A stretch of 6,080 bases of DNA. Source: an archaeon (GTDB taxonomy: Archaea; Altiarchaeota; Altiarchaeia; IMC4; QMZM01). This document shows positions 1 through 5,818 of the stretch, in pieces. The translations under genes were made by a program, and so were the position numbers. The DNA lies in NCBI GenBank assembly GCA_029933895.1, contig JAOZNG010000077.1, positions 1 through 6,080 of the forward strand, in the 5' to 3' direction. The notes under the pieces are model-generated. The model saw only the letters and a program-made list of their open reading frames with translations. It was not told where the DNA came from and did not search any database. Numbering within the stretch: position 1 is the first letter of the stretch; each line of letters opens with the position of its first letter.

Positions 1-277
1 CCACTGACATGCTTATAAAAACGTAAAAAAGTGCTTCAACAACCAGAAACCCGACAGCAAAGCCCAGAAGTCCACTAACCAGGTCCTCCATTGCTCCAAG
101 CAATTTGAAGTAGATGAACAATTCCGCAGCCAGATCCCCAGCGAGAAGTCCTATGAGGAGCATGAAGGAAAGTAATTTCTCTGCATCCACTTTTATGGTG
201 GAGCACACAAGCATTGACTTGAATTTTGTTTTCACCCCTTTGGGCATAACCATCGGTAAAAGAGTGGATAATGCCAT
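1..277 (-). CDS. Second T2SSF (TadC/FlaJ-like) membrane protein, N-terminal part
   Basis: The reading frame is open from ATG at 277 to the left edge, giving 92 residues; the C terminus lies outside the window. It begins with a short, basic, soluble stretch (residues 12-34, rich in Lys). Two hydrophobic segments follow at about 36-58 and 66-91, separated by an acidic loop (GAMED). The same layout of N-terminal arm, two membrane helices and short loop occurs in the protein just upstream (279-1202). I therefore infer a paralogous platform protein of a type IV pilin/archaellum-like assembly system, sitting in the cytoplasmic membrane. The conserved T2SSF cytoplasmic domain would come after the visible part, so the assignment rests on the paralogy and the operon. 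The start is well supported: stop TAA of the upstream gene, one base, then ATG, with a GGTGA ribosome-binding site five bases before it. Met9 and Met11 are possible alternatives. Confidence 0.7.
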   Translation of the reverse strand, partial: MALSTLLPMVMPKGVKTKFKSMLVCSTIKVDAEKLLSFMLLIGLLAGDLAAELFIYFKLLGAMEDLVSGLLGFAVGFLVVEALFYVFISMSV

Positions 278-278
278 G

Positions 279-1202
279 TTATTCACCCATCAGGTTCGGC
301 CTCCTTGTTTTTATCATAAACATAAACATCAGCTGCATGAAAACCACCATGACAAGAAGCCCCCAGAAAGATGATTCCGTTCCAATGGACTCCATGCCAG
401 GGAAGGTGGATAAAACAATCATCACCGTGATACCGAGAGATGGTGCTATTACTGCAACCATCATGTACATCATGGAGAGAGGATTCAGGGTGGACTGGTA
501 TTTCCGTATCTCGATGAGCTGCTCCTTGGATAATGCCTTTATTACAACAGCGAGGTTGTCTGCCACATCGCTCCCTGATTTTATCGAGTTAACCAGCTGC
601 CATAGAGCCCTCCTGAAGTAGTTAGATGGGTTCCTTATTGCCAGCTCCTCAAGGCTATCTGTTACAGGCTTTCCAGTCCTGACCTTCTCGATTACGTTAG
701 CGAATTCCTTAGAGATTCCCCCATAGTCGCCTGATGCTATGGTGACAAATGAATCAAAGATAGGGATCCCGGAACGAATCTGCACAAGTATCGTCCTCAA
801 AACAAACAACAGATTCCGGTCTATATCTGCCACTCTCTTGTTAATAATGGATCTTGGATAATACATCATCTGGAAAAACAAAAAAAATGCGAAGGCAAAG
901 CCAACAATACCGCCAGAGATGTAGGTGCTCATATCACCCAGCACATCAAATTCTATCTCCAGGCTCATGAAAACAAGAGATATTATCACAGAGACCGAGA
1001 AAAAAAGGGCTGTGGATAGGAAAACGCATACGGAAAGGTATTCCCTGGTGGTTATAGCGTAATGCTCCAGCACCCCCGCCTGCTTTAGATCAAGTTCTAT
1101 TCCCGAGAAAACCCTGGATAGAACAGCACCAACACCTATGAAGAACTTTGAGATTGTTCTAATCTTCTCTGATTTAAGGTAGGGTATCTCTGCCGCGGGC
1201 AT
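279..1202 (-). CDS. T2SSF-domain (TadC/FlaJ-like) membrane platform protein
   Basis: This 307-residue protein has four hydrophobic segments at about 55-80, 94-115, 243-267 and 279-298. Between the second and third lies a cytoplasmic helical region (about 120-240) with the feel of the T2SSF domain, including VLRTILVQIRSGIPIFDSF near 134-152, RTGKPVTDSLEELA near 175-188 and a second helical hairpin ending before the third membrane segment. Proteins of this family form the membrane platform on which an ATPase drives assembly of type IV pilin-like filaments. Archaea often have two half-size copies side by side, as seen here. It is followed after one base by a paralogue and preceded at 20 bases by the DUF434 gene. 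No secretion ATPase, pilin or prepilin peptidase is in view. The start lacks a Shine-Dalgarno site; a weak T-rich box (1226-1233) centred about 28 bases upstream of the ATG could allow a leaderless start. The C terminus is a short basic tail. The family is fairly sure; the filament it serves is unknown. Confidence 0.8.
   Translation of the reverse strand: MPAAEIPYLKSEKIRTISKFFIGVGAVLSRVFSGIELDLKQAGVLEHYAITTREYLSVCVFLSTALFFSVSVIISLVFMSLEIEFDVLGDMSTYISGGIVGFAFAFFLFFQMMYYPRSIINKRVADIDRNLLFVLRTILVQIRSGIPIFDSFVTIASGDYGGISKEFANVIEKVRTGKPVTDSLEELAIRNPSNYFRRALWQLVNSIKSGSDVADNLAVVIKALSKEQLIEIRKYQSTLNPLSMMYMMVAVIAPSLGITVMIVLSTFPGMESIGTESSFWGLLVMVVFMQLMFMFMIKTRRPNLMGE
283..288 (-). promoter_or_regulatory. 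Shine-Dalgarno site for the second T2SSF gene
   Basis: On the minus strand GGGTGA lies inside the last codons of the upstream gene, five bases before the ATG at 277. It matches the GGTGA part of the sequence complementary to the archaeal 16S rRNA 3' end. It is the only convincing ribosome-binding site in the window. It precedes an internal operon gene, where re-initiation on a polycistronic message is expected. The genes behind apparent promoters lack such a site. Confidence 0.55.
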
Positions 1203-1222
1203 ATAAAGAATATATTATTTAC
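1203..1222 (-). promoter_or_regulatory. AT-rich gap before the T2SSF pair
   Basis: The 20-base gap between the DUF434 stop and the T2SSF start is almost pure A/T and contains AATAATATATT on the minus strand. As a TATA box this would place the transcription start downstream of the ATG, so it does not fit well. The T-rich TTTTTATG at 1226-1233 is better spaced. The pair may have its own promoter in addition to read-through from the synthase gene. Confidence 0.25.
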
Positions 1223-1846
1223 TCACATAAAAACATAGTGCTTAATCTCCATGGGTAAGTCAATGATTCTATCTACTGACTCTATTATGTGACTGTCCGA
1301 GCTCGCTGTAATATGGTTTAACTCAATAATCTCCCCGTCAGCGCTTTTTGCTGTTCTAGCATCCCCCGGAATACCAGATTCCCCCATTTTTTTCCTGACA
1401 TAGGATGAGAGCTCCCCGCTCCTCGAAATCTGGGAATCGAATATAAAAAAAACCTCTTCAGGGCCATATTCCATGAACAAATCCATTAGCTTACCCAAAG
1501 CCGTCTTCGTTTCCGAGCCAAACCTGTAGCTGGAGAAAACCCTTGAGGTGTCTCTGAGGATGCAATCCATACCCTCCACCAGATCCCTGTTTTTTAAAAC
1601 AGCCTCTACGGTTATCAACACATTAAATCCGTCAACAACAACCTTCTCACCATTGATTTCTCTGACAGGAATCAGTTTAGATTTATGCACCCGGATTTCG
1701 TTTTCAGAGAACACGTACCTTCTGAGATAATTTCTCTCCCCCATATCGAGGTGATATCTGTTGACTGTGAGGTTAAGGGAGGCATTCCTGCTGTATCCCC
1801 TGTCGAGAAGGTATTTCATATCCTCGGATGCTTTCTGTAGAGGCAT
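1223..1846 (-). CDS. DUF434/DUF5616 protein with PIN/NYN-like nuclease core
   Basis: This 207-residue soluble protein is of unknown function. Residues 1-55 (ending in LRRYVFS) are helical and match my memory of the archaeal DUF434 family. Residues about 60-200 look like the DUF5616 region. The core reads as a PIN/NYN fold. A hydrophobic strand ends in VVDGFNVL, with Asp72 and Asn75 in the DGxN position of NYN nucleases. A second strand, EVFFIFDSQISRSGEL, carries Asp137. KSADGEII carries Asp170, and the ASSDSHIIES motif carries Asp184, where PIN domains usually have (T/S)SD. Together these acidic residues could bind one or two metal ions for RNA or DNA cleavage. That activity is inference from the pattern and has not been shown for the family as far as I know. 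The gene follows the synthase stop by nine bases and precedes the T2SSF pair, so it is probably co-transcribed. No strong ribosome-binding site is present. Confidence 0.75.
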   Translation of the reverse strand: MPLQKASEDMKYLLDRGYSRNASLNLTVNRYHLDMGERNYLRRYVFSENEIRVHKSKLIPVREINGEKVVVDGFNVLITVEAVLKNRDLVEGMDCILRDTSRVFSSYRFGSETKTALGKLMDLFMEYGPEEVFFIFDSQISRSGELSSYVRKKMGESGIPGDARTAKSADGEIIELNHITASSDSHIIESVDRIIDLPMEIKHYVFM

Positions 1847-1855
1847 TTCTTTTAG

Positions 1856-3346
1856 TTAATCCAGTCTACGGGCTATGGAATTTATCCCTGCTATCATGGC
1901 ATCCACACTGGCCAGAACAATATCTGCTCCAGCTCCGCTTGCTGTAATGATTCTATCCCTTGATTTAAGCTTGATGCTTACCTGCACCACAGCCTCGGTA
2001 CCTCCTGAGATGGAGTCCACATGGTATTCAACCAACTCAAATGGTATGTCTCTTGTAGCATTCCTTATAGCGTTTATTGCGGCATCAACTGGTCCTGTTC
2101 CCACAGCGGATTCCACAACCTCGTTTCCGTTAATCTTAACCTTCACTGAGGCGGTTGGAGTAATCTTGTTCCCTGCCACAGCCACCAGTTCATCCAGGTA
2201 TAGTGCGTGCTCCATATCCTCCCCCAAAACTGATCTTGCTATAACCTCCAGGTCTGTGCTGGTAACTTTTTTGCCCTTATCGCCCATGTATTTCACTTTA
2301 TTGGATATCTCCCTGATCGTTTCATCATTCACCTTAATGTCCAGCTCCCCAAGAGCCTTTTCAACAGACTTCAAACCCACATGTTTCCCCAGCACAAAAC
2401 TCCTCCTCCTGCCGACGAGTTCCGGCTTTATTGCCTCATAGGTCTCTGGTTTCTTCAGTATGCCGTCCACGTGTATACCTGCCTCGTGGGTGAACGCATT
2501 CTCTCCCACAATGGCCTTGTTTGGGGGAACAGGTATTCCACAGATTTTTTCCACAAGATCTGATACAGGGCCGAGTTTTTCTTTCTGAATCCGGGTCTCT
2601 ATTCCGTAACCAAGGGAGAGAGCCATCACCACTTCCTCCATGGGGGCGTTACCTGCTCTCTCACCTAAACCGTTTACGGTCACATTAACCACTTCAGCCC
2701 CATTCAATACCGCCGCTAGCGTGTTTGCCGTTGCCAGACCCAGGTCGTCATGGCAGTGAACCCCTAAGGGTATCCCTGAAACCCCGGATAGCTTTGAGAA
2801 CACGGCGCCTGTTTTCTCAGGTGTCATAATGCCGACAGTGTCAGCTACAGTGAACCTGTCAATGCCCTGTTCTGAAGCAGAGAGAAGTAGCTTCTCCAGG
2901 AAATCAATGTCTGTGCGCGAGCCATCCTCACAGCATAAGTCAACTACCAGGCCATGGTCTTTGCAGTACTGGATGGATTCAAGCGTTTTCTCAAGCAACT
3001 CATCCCGCTCCATTCCCAGCTTGTATCTGATGTGCAAATCCGATGTAGGTGACACCAGAAATATAGAATCTACGTCGCATTTCATTGCAAGATTTATGTC
3101 TCCCTGAATGATGCGTGAATAGCTGGCTATTTCCGCCCTGAGACCCTCGCTCGCGATACATTTTATGCCTTCCCGCTCTCCCTCGCTGGTTATAGCAGAT
3201 CCAGCCTCTATTATATCGACTCCAAGGTCATCCAGCGCCTTCGCTATCTCCAGTTTCTCTGGGGGTGTTAACGAGACACCAGGCGTCTGCTCCCCATCCC
3301 TCAGCGTGGTATCGAGCACCAGCATTTCCCTCTTTTCTGATAGCAT
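1856..3346 (-). CDS. cimA: LeuA/CimA-family synthase, probably (R)-citramalate synthase
   Basis: The enzyme condenses acetyl-CoA with a 2-oxo acid: pyruvate gives citramalate (isoleucine route), 2-oxoisovalerate gives isopropylmalate (leucine route). The HMGL-like TIM barrel spans about residues 9-270. It has [10 protein letters not shown] at 15-24 (Arg16, Asp17), metal-binding HCHDDLGLA with His197 and His199, and [15 protein letters not shown] at 225-239. HEAGIHVDG (287-295) and GKHVG (320-324) follow in the linker region. Residues about 375-496 form the LeuA dimer/regulatory domain that binds the end-product amino acid, so feedback control is expected. Length (496) and overall wording resemble the M. 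jannaschii citramalate synthase as I remember it more than the shorter AksA homocitrate synthases. Substrate choice between CimA and LeuA cannot be settled by eye. The coordinates give the longest form. Met8 (ATG at 3323-3325) is a strong alternative start, since relatives begin only a few residues before the DTTLRDGEQ motif. It heads a unit with the three downstream genes. Confidence 0.85.
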   Translation of the reverse strand: MLSEKREMLVLDTTLRDGEQTPGVSLTPPEKLEIAKALDDLGVDIIEAGSAITSEGEREGIKCIASEGLRAEIASYSRIIQGDINLAMKCDVDSIFLVSPTSDLHIRYKLGMERDELLEKTLESIQYCKDHGLVVDLCCEDGSRTDIDFLEKLLLSASEQGIDRFTVADTVGIMTPEKTGAVFSKLSGVSGIPLGVHCHDDLGLATANTLAAVLNGAEVVNVTVNGLGERAGNAPMEEVVMALSLGYGIETRIQKEKLGPVSDLVEKICGIPVPPNKAIVGENAFTHEAGIHVDGILKKPETYEAIKPELVGRRRSFVLGKHVGLKSVEKALGELDIKVNDETIREISNKVKYMGDKGKKVTSTDLEVIARSVLGEDMEHALYLDELVAVAGNKITPTASVKVKINGNEVVESAVGTGPVDAAINAIRNATRDIPFELVEYHVDSISGGTEAVVQVSIKLKSRDRIITASGAGADIVLASVDAMIAGINSIARRLD

Positions 3347-3404
3347 ACTATATATTTATACCGGTGTTTTATTAATAATTAATGATAAGCCAGCAAATCA
3401 GCAA
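3347..3404. promoter_or_regulatory. Divergent promoter region between the synthase and the coiled-coil gene
   Basis: This 58-base, very AT-rich gap separates two divergent genes. TATATTTATA at 3351-3360 reads as a TATA box in both directions. For the plus gene it predicts a transcription start near 3382 and a leader of roughly 23 bases before the ATG at 3405, with no Shine-Dalgarno site. On the minus strand the same box predicts a start near 3330, just before Met8 of the synthase but downstream of Met1. A second AT-rich element at 3368-3384 could instead serve a leaderless start at Met1. The box positions are seen; the start sites are inferred from the usual 25-27 base spacing. Confidence 0.5.
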
Positions 3405-4100
3405 ATGGCGAAAAAATCAAAGAAAAAGAAGAAATCCAAGAAAAGTGATGTAGCTGAAGAGCAAGAGTTTATTAATCGATTATCTGATCTGGAGTTCAAG
3501 GAGAATGAACTTGATTCTCGTATGGATATGCTGGAGCTGAAAGAGAAGGAACTGGAGCTGGAGATAAGCAGACTTAAGTTCATCATGAAGAAACACAGGG
3601 ACCTCGTGAAGCAAAACAAGATAACTGGGAAGGTTCTTGCACCTCCTGAAGAAAGAAAAGCTGTTAGGAAAAAGAAGAAGACTGCGGAAATCATGGGAGA
3701 GGACAGGATAGGTGAAGAGAGGCGTTCCATCCTCGCCAGCCAGATTAAGAATGTCTTGAAGAGACAGCAGGAGGTTAAAAAACAGGAGGAGCTGAATAAG
3801 AAGCTTCTTGAATCCAAGAAGATAATAGACAAGAAAGAAATCAACATCGTCTTGAACGGCGATGAAAAAAGCGGGGCCATGAAGCTTTTCCGGTTGATTG
3901 TGGACAAGAAGAGCATCAAGCTGAATGATGCAGCTGAGCTATTGAATGCAGATAAAAGAGACGTTGAAAAGATGGCTAGAGACTTGGAGAAGGAGGGTTT
4001 TATTATCGTCTCCACTCCATTCTACGGTGAGCCGAAACTGAACCTGAAGGTTGCCCCTAACAGGGAGATCTCTGAGTTGTTCAGGAGGGAATATATCTAA
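3405..4100 (+). CDS. Lysine-rich coiled-coil protein with winged-helix-like C terminus
   Basis: I do not recognise this 231-residue protein. It opens with a very basic tail: 10 of residues 3-13 are Lys. A charged heptad-like helix follows at about 18-70 (for example LELKEKELELEI), typical of a coiled coil. A basic linker (about 72-97) then leads to a second long charged helix at about 100-145. Residues about 153-218 look like a winged helix: helix GAMKLFRLIVDKKS, helix-turn-helix with LNDAAELLNADKRDVEKMARDLEKEGFI, then a short beta wing (IIVSTPFYGEPKLNLKVAP). This suggests a DNA- or RNA-binding protein that dimerises through the coiled coil, perhaps a chromatin or transcription factor; that is inference. 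The ATG at 3405 was chosen because the frame open upstream of it overlaps the synthase gene antisense and the promoter region lies between. Its stop is two bases from the stop of mtnA. Confidence 0.8.
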   Translation: MAKKSKKKKKSKKSDVAEEQEFINRLSDLEFKENELDSRMDMLELKEKELELEISRLKFIMKKHRDLVKQNKITGKVLAPPEERKAVRKKKKTAEIMGEDRIGEERRSILASQIKNVLKRQQEVKKQEELNKKLLESKKIIDKKEINIVLNGDEKSGAMKLFRLIVDKKSIKLNDAAELLNADKRDVEKMARDLEKEGFIIVSTPFYGEPKLNLKVAPNREISELFRREYI

Positions 4101-4102
4101 CA

Positions 4103-5197
4103 CTAGCTTCTCAGCTTTCTTATTTTATCTGGCCTATGCACTCCCTTCTCTGTTATTATCGCCGTGACGTACTCTGATGGTGTTATGTCGAAGGCGGGGT
4201 TTCTGGTATTAGAGCCCCCTGGTGAAGTGCTTATTTTATGGATTCTTCCCTCCCCTCTATCGAGACCCCACATACCCAGAACCTCCTCCCTGTTTCTTTC
4301 CTCTATCTCTATATCTCTCCCGCTCTCGCATTTGAGGTCTATAGTCGAGTGGGGAGCTGCTACATAGAATGGGATGTTATTCTCTCTTGCAACAACAGCT
4401 TTCTCGTAGCTTCCGATCTTATTAGCTACATCACCGTTTAATGCTATCCTGTCAGCTCCCACGATAACCAGATCAATCTCTCCCTTGGACATGAAGTATC
4501 CAGCAGCGTTATCTGCTATTATCGAGTAATCTATCCCCTCCTGCAGCAGTTCCCAGGCCGTAAGCCTTGAACCCTGCATCCTTGGTCTGGTCTCGTCCAC
4601 ATACACGTGTATTCTTTTTTTGTTGTAGTGCGCCATCCTTAGGGGTGAGAGTGCTGTTCCATGGTCCACACAGGCTAAGGCTCCAGCGTTACAGTGCGTT
4701 AATACATTCATGCCATCCTCTATGAGATTCTCGCCAATCTCCCCGATCCTCTTACAGATTACGGCACTATCGTCTGCATATTTCAGGCTTTCCTTCATTG
4801 CTTTTTCTCTTGCCTCTGTTATATCCCCTGATTCGATTACTTTGTTGTATATGTACTCTACTGCATGGAAGAGGTCGTGGGCTGTTGGCCTTGTTTCGTG
4901 AAAAAAGAGACTTACTCTATCTAGGTATGCTCTGAAACCATCAAATCCTGCGTCGTAATCCAACACAGCCTGGGCCATACCGTAGGAGGCTGTGGCCCCG
5001 ATAGCTGGAGCACCTCTCACGATCATGTTTTTTATGGCATCCGCGGTTTCCGTGTAACTTCTTGACCGGTATATCTCAAAGCGGTGGGGGAGAAGCAGCT
5101 GGTTTATTAAACAGACAACATCATCTTCCATCCAGACCGTTCTGTAATCCCTTCTTTCTCCGTCAATTTTCATCTTCCAGGATTTTTTTGTGGACAT
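4103..5197 (-). CDS. mtnA: S-methyl-5-thioribose-1-phosphate isomerase (aIF-2B-like family)
   Basis: The 364-residue protein opens the ring of 5-methylthioribose 1-phosphate (and, in archaea, probably 5-deoxyribose 1-phosphate) to the ribulose 1-phosphate form. Signatures include VRGAPAIGATASYGM at 60-74, HCNAGALAC with the catalytic Cys169, VDETRPRMQGSRLTAWEL at 200-217, DNAAGYFM at 229-236, and IVGADRIALNGDVANKIG with catalytic Asp249. NPAFDITPSEYVTAIITEKGV closes the domain. The Cys-Asp spacing of 80 equals that of B. subtilis MtnA. It is longer than in ribose-1,5-bisphosphate isomerases, which supports MtnA over that paralogue or an initiation factor subunit. Residues about 305-330 hold a slightly expanded loop before NPAFD. 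The gene overlaps the end of the upstream aldolase by 35 bases; starting at Met9 (ATG at 5171-5173) would cut this to 11 and fits the usual short N terminus. Neither start has a clear ribosome-binding site. It is surely co-transcribed with the aldolase. Confidence 0.9.
   Translation of the reverse strand: MSTKKSWKMKIDGERRDYRTVWMEDDVVCLINQLLLPHRFEIYRSRSYTETADAIKNMIVRGAPAIGATASYGMAQAVLDYDAGFDGFRAYLDRVSLFFHETRPTAHDLFHAVEYIYNKVIESGDITEAREKAMKESLKYADDSAVICKRIGEIGENLIEDGMNVLTHCNAGALACVDHGTALSPLRMAHYNKKRIHVYVDETRPRMQGSRLTAWELLQEGIDYSIIADNAAGYFMSKGEIDLVIVGADRIALNGDVANKIGSYEKAVVARENNIPFYVAAPHSTIDLKCESGRDIEIEERNREEVLGMWGLDRGEGRIHKISTSPGGSNTRNPAFDITPSEYVTAIITEKGVHRPDKIRKLRS
4116..4130 (+). terminator. 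Possible T-rich terminator for the coiled-coil gene
   Basis: TTTCTTATTTTATCT on the plus strand begins 15 bases after the stop of the plus-strand gene and lies within the 3' end of mtnA. Archaeal polymerase often stops at such T-rich non-template stretches without a hairpin. The call rests only on base composition and position. Confidence 0.3.
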
Positions 5198-5753
5198 CTA
5201 TAACCAGCCTGGTGGCATCCTCTATGGTGTTTCCTATAGCAATAGAGCCATGGTTTTTTATCACCGCGTAGTCATCATACAATAGAGCGTCCAGGACTTC
5301 ATCAGCCTGCTCCAGCGTCCCATAATCTGCTTCTTTTTCGGTGATTTTTATCCTCTTTCTTTCCACGGACTTGATGTTTTCCAGAACAACCCTGTCGTGT
5401 ACGTGTACTATGGCGCCTGCTCTCGGGAATTTATGGTAGATAAGCCAGTGCATGGGGGTCTCAGAGGATGGCTCTTTCCCTCCCCTGACTAGGGCCCTGT
5501 TTTCTCCAGGGTTATAGTCTACCACGAAAACAATATCTTTTGGCGTTAAATCACCAAGGGATCTACCTCCCGACTTTATGTACATCCCCTCACATGTCAT
5601 GATGCTTATGTTTCCGGTAGTATCTGGCGTTAAATCATAGGCCTTAAGTGTTCTGGCTGACGTAATCATATGCCCTATGAACTCATTATCGCGCTCAAGC
5701 TCCCCCTCCATGAACTCTGTAATGAATTTCCTGCCCGCGTATTTCTCACTCAT
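5163..5753 (-). CDS. Class II aldolase (FucA-like), likely 5-deoxyribulose/methylthioribulose-1-phosphate aldolase
   Basis: This 196-residue zinc aldolase of the aldolase II/adducin family should cleave a ketose 1-phosphate into DHAP and an aldehyde. Visible residues: TTGNIS at 45-50 and SGG at 61-63 (phosphate and substrate binding), PSSETPMH with catalytic Glu98, HVH with zinc ligands His117 and His119, and NHG with the third ligand His168. The Glu-to-His spacing of 19 equals that of E. coli L-fuculose-1-phosphate aldolase. MtnB dehydratases, the other class II family linked to mtnA, carry Cys at the Glu position, so I read this as an aldolase. It is first in a two-gene unit and its end overlaps mtnA by 35 bases (11 if mtnA starts at Met9). 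The product of MtnA would be its natural substrate. The ATG at 5753 sits about 27 bases from a TATA-like box and has no Shine-Dalgarno site, fitting a leaderless message. Substrate is inferred; fuculose 1-phosphate remains possible. Confidence 0.85.
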   Translation of the reverse strand: MSEKYAGRKFITEFMEGELERDNEFIGHMITSARTLKAYDLTPDTTGNISIMTCEGMYIKSGGRSLGDLTPKDIVFVVDYNPGENRALVRGGKEPSSETPMHWLIYHKFPRAGAIVHVHDRVVLENIKSVERKRIKITEKEADYGTLEQADEVLDALLYDDYAVIKNHGSIAIGNTIEDATRLVIDVHKKILEDEN

Positions 5754-5818
5754 TCTCTTAATATATTAATCCATAAGTATAATATAGGAGAATAACCTAG
5801 AGAGAATACTGGATTAAA
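5754..5818. promoter_or_regulatory. Divergent promoter region between the aldolase-mtnA unit and hxlB
   Basis: This 65-base AT-rich gap contains GTATAATATA at 5777-5786. Its minus-strand reading, TATATTATAC, is centred about 28 bases from the aldolase ATG and fits a leaderless start. On the plus strand the same box predicts a start near 5808, about ten bases before the hxlB ATG. A perfect 12-base palindrome, TTAATATATTAA, lies at 5758-5769, directly upstream of the aldolase ATG. It could be a second TATA element for hxlB or an operator. Positions are seen; roles are inferred. Confidence 0.45.

Noticed and set aside
114..621. Two overlapping plus-strand frames at the left end
   Set aside because: Both run antisense through the T2SSF genes and have no family features.
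1875..2441. 188-codon plus-strand frame within the synthase gene
   Set aside because: Antisense shadow of a well-supported enzyme; low-complexity Ser/Thr/Ala composition and no recognisable domain.
3165..3404. Upstream extension of the coiled-coil gene frame by 80 codons
   Set aside because: It lies antisense to the start of the synthase gene and across the promoter region, is Ser/Pro-rich, and ends exactly where a Lys-rich N terminus begins at ATG 3405.
3398..4015. 205-codon minus-strand frame, rich in Ser and Phe
   Set aside because: It is the reverse complement shadow of the Lys/Glu-rich coiled-coil gene; the composition is what antisense of AAG/GAA codons gives.
5163..5197. Overlap of the aldolase and mtnA as a sign of frameshift or gene fusion
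   Set aside because: Both proteins are complete with full motif sets; a later mtnA start at Met9 reduces the overlap to 11 bases, ordinary for coupled genes.
4103..5197. Ribose-1,5-bisphosphate isomerase or aIF-2B subunit as identity of the isomerase
   Set aside because: The length, the 80-residue Cys-Asp spacing and the HCNAGALAC and GADRIALNGDVANKIG motifs fit MtnA better.
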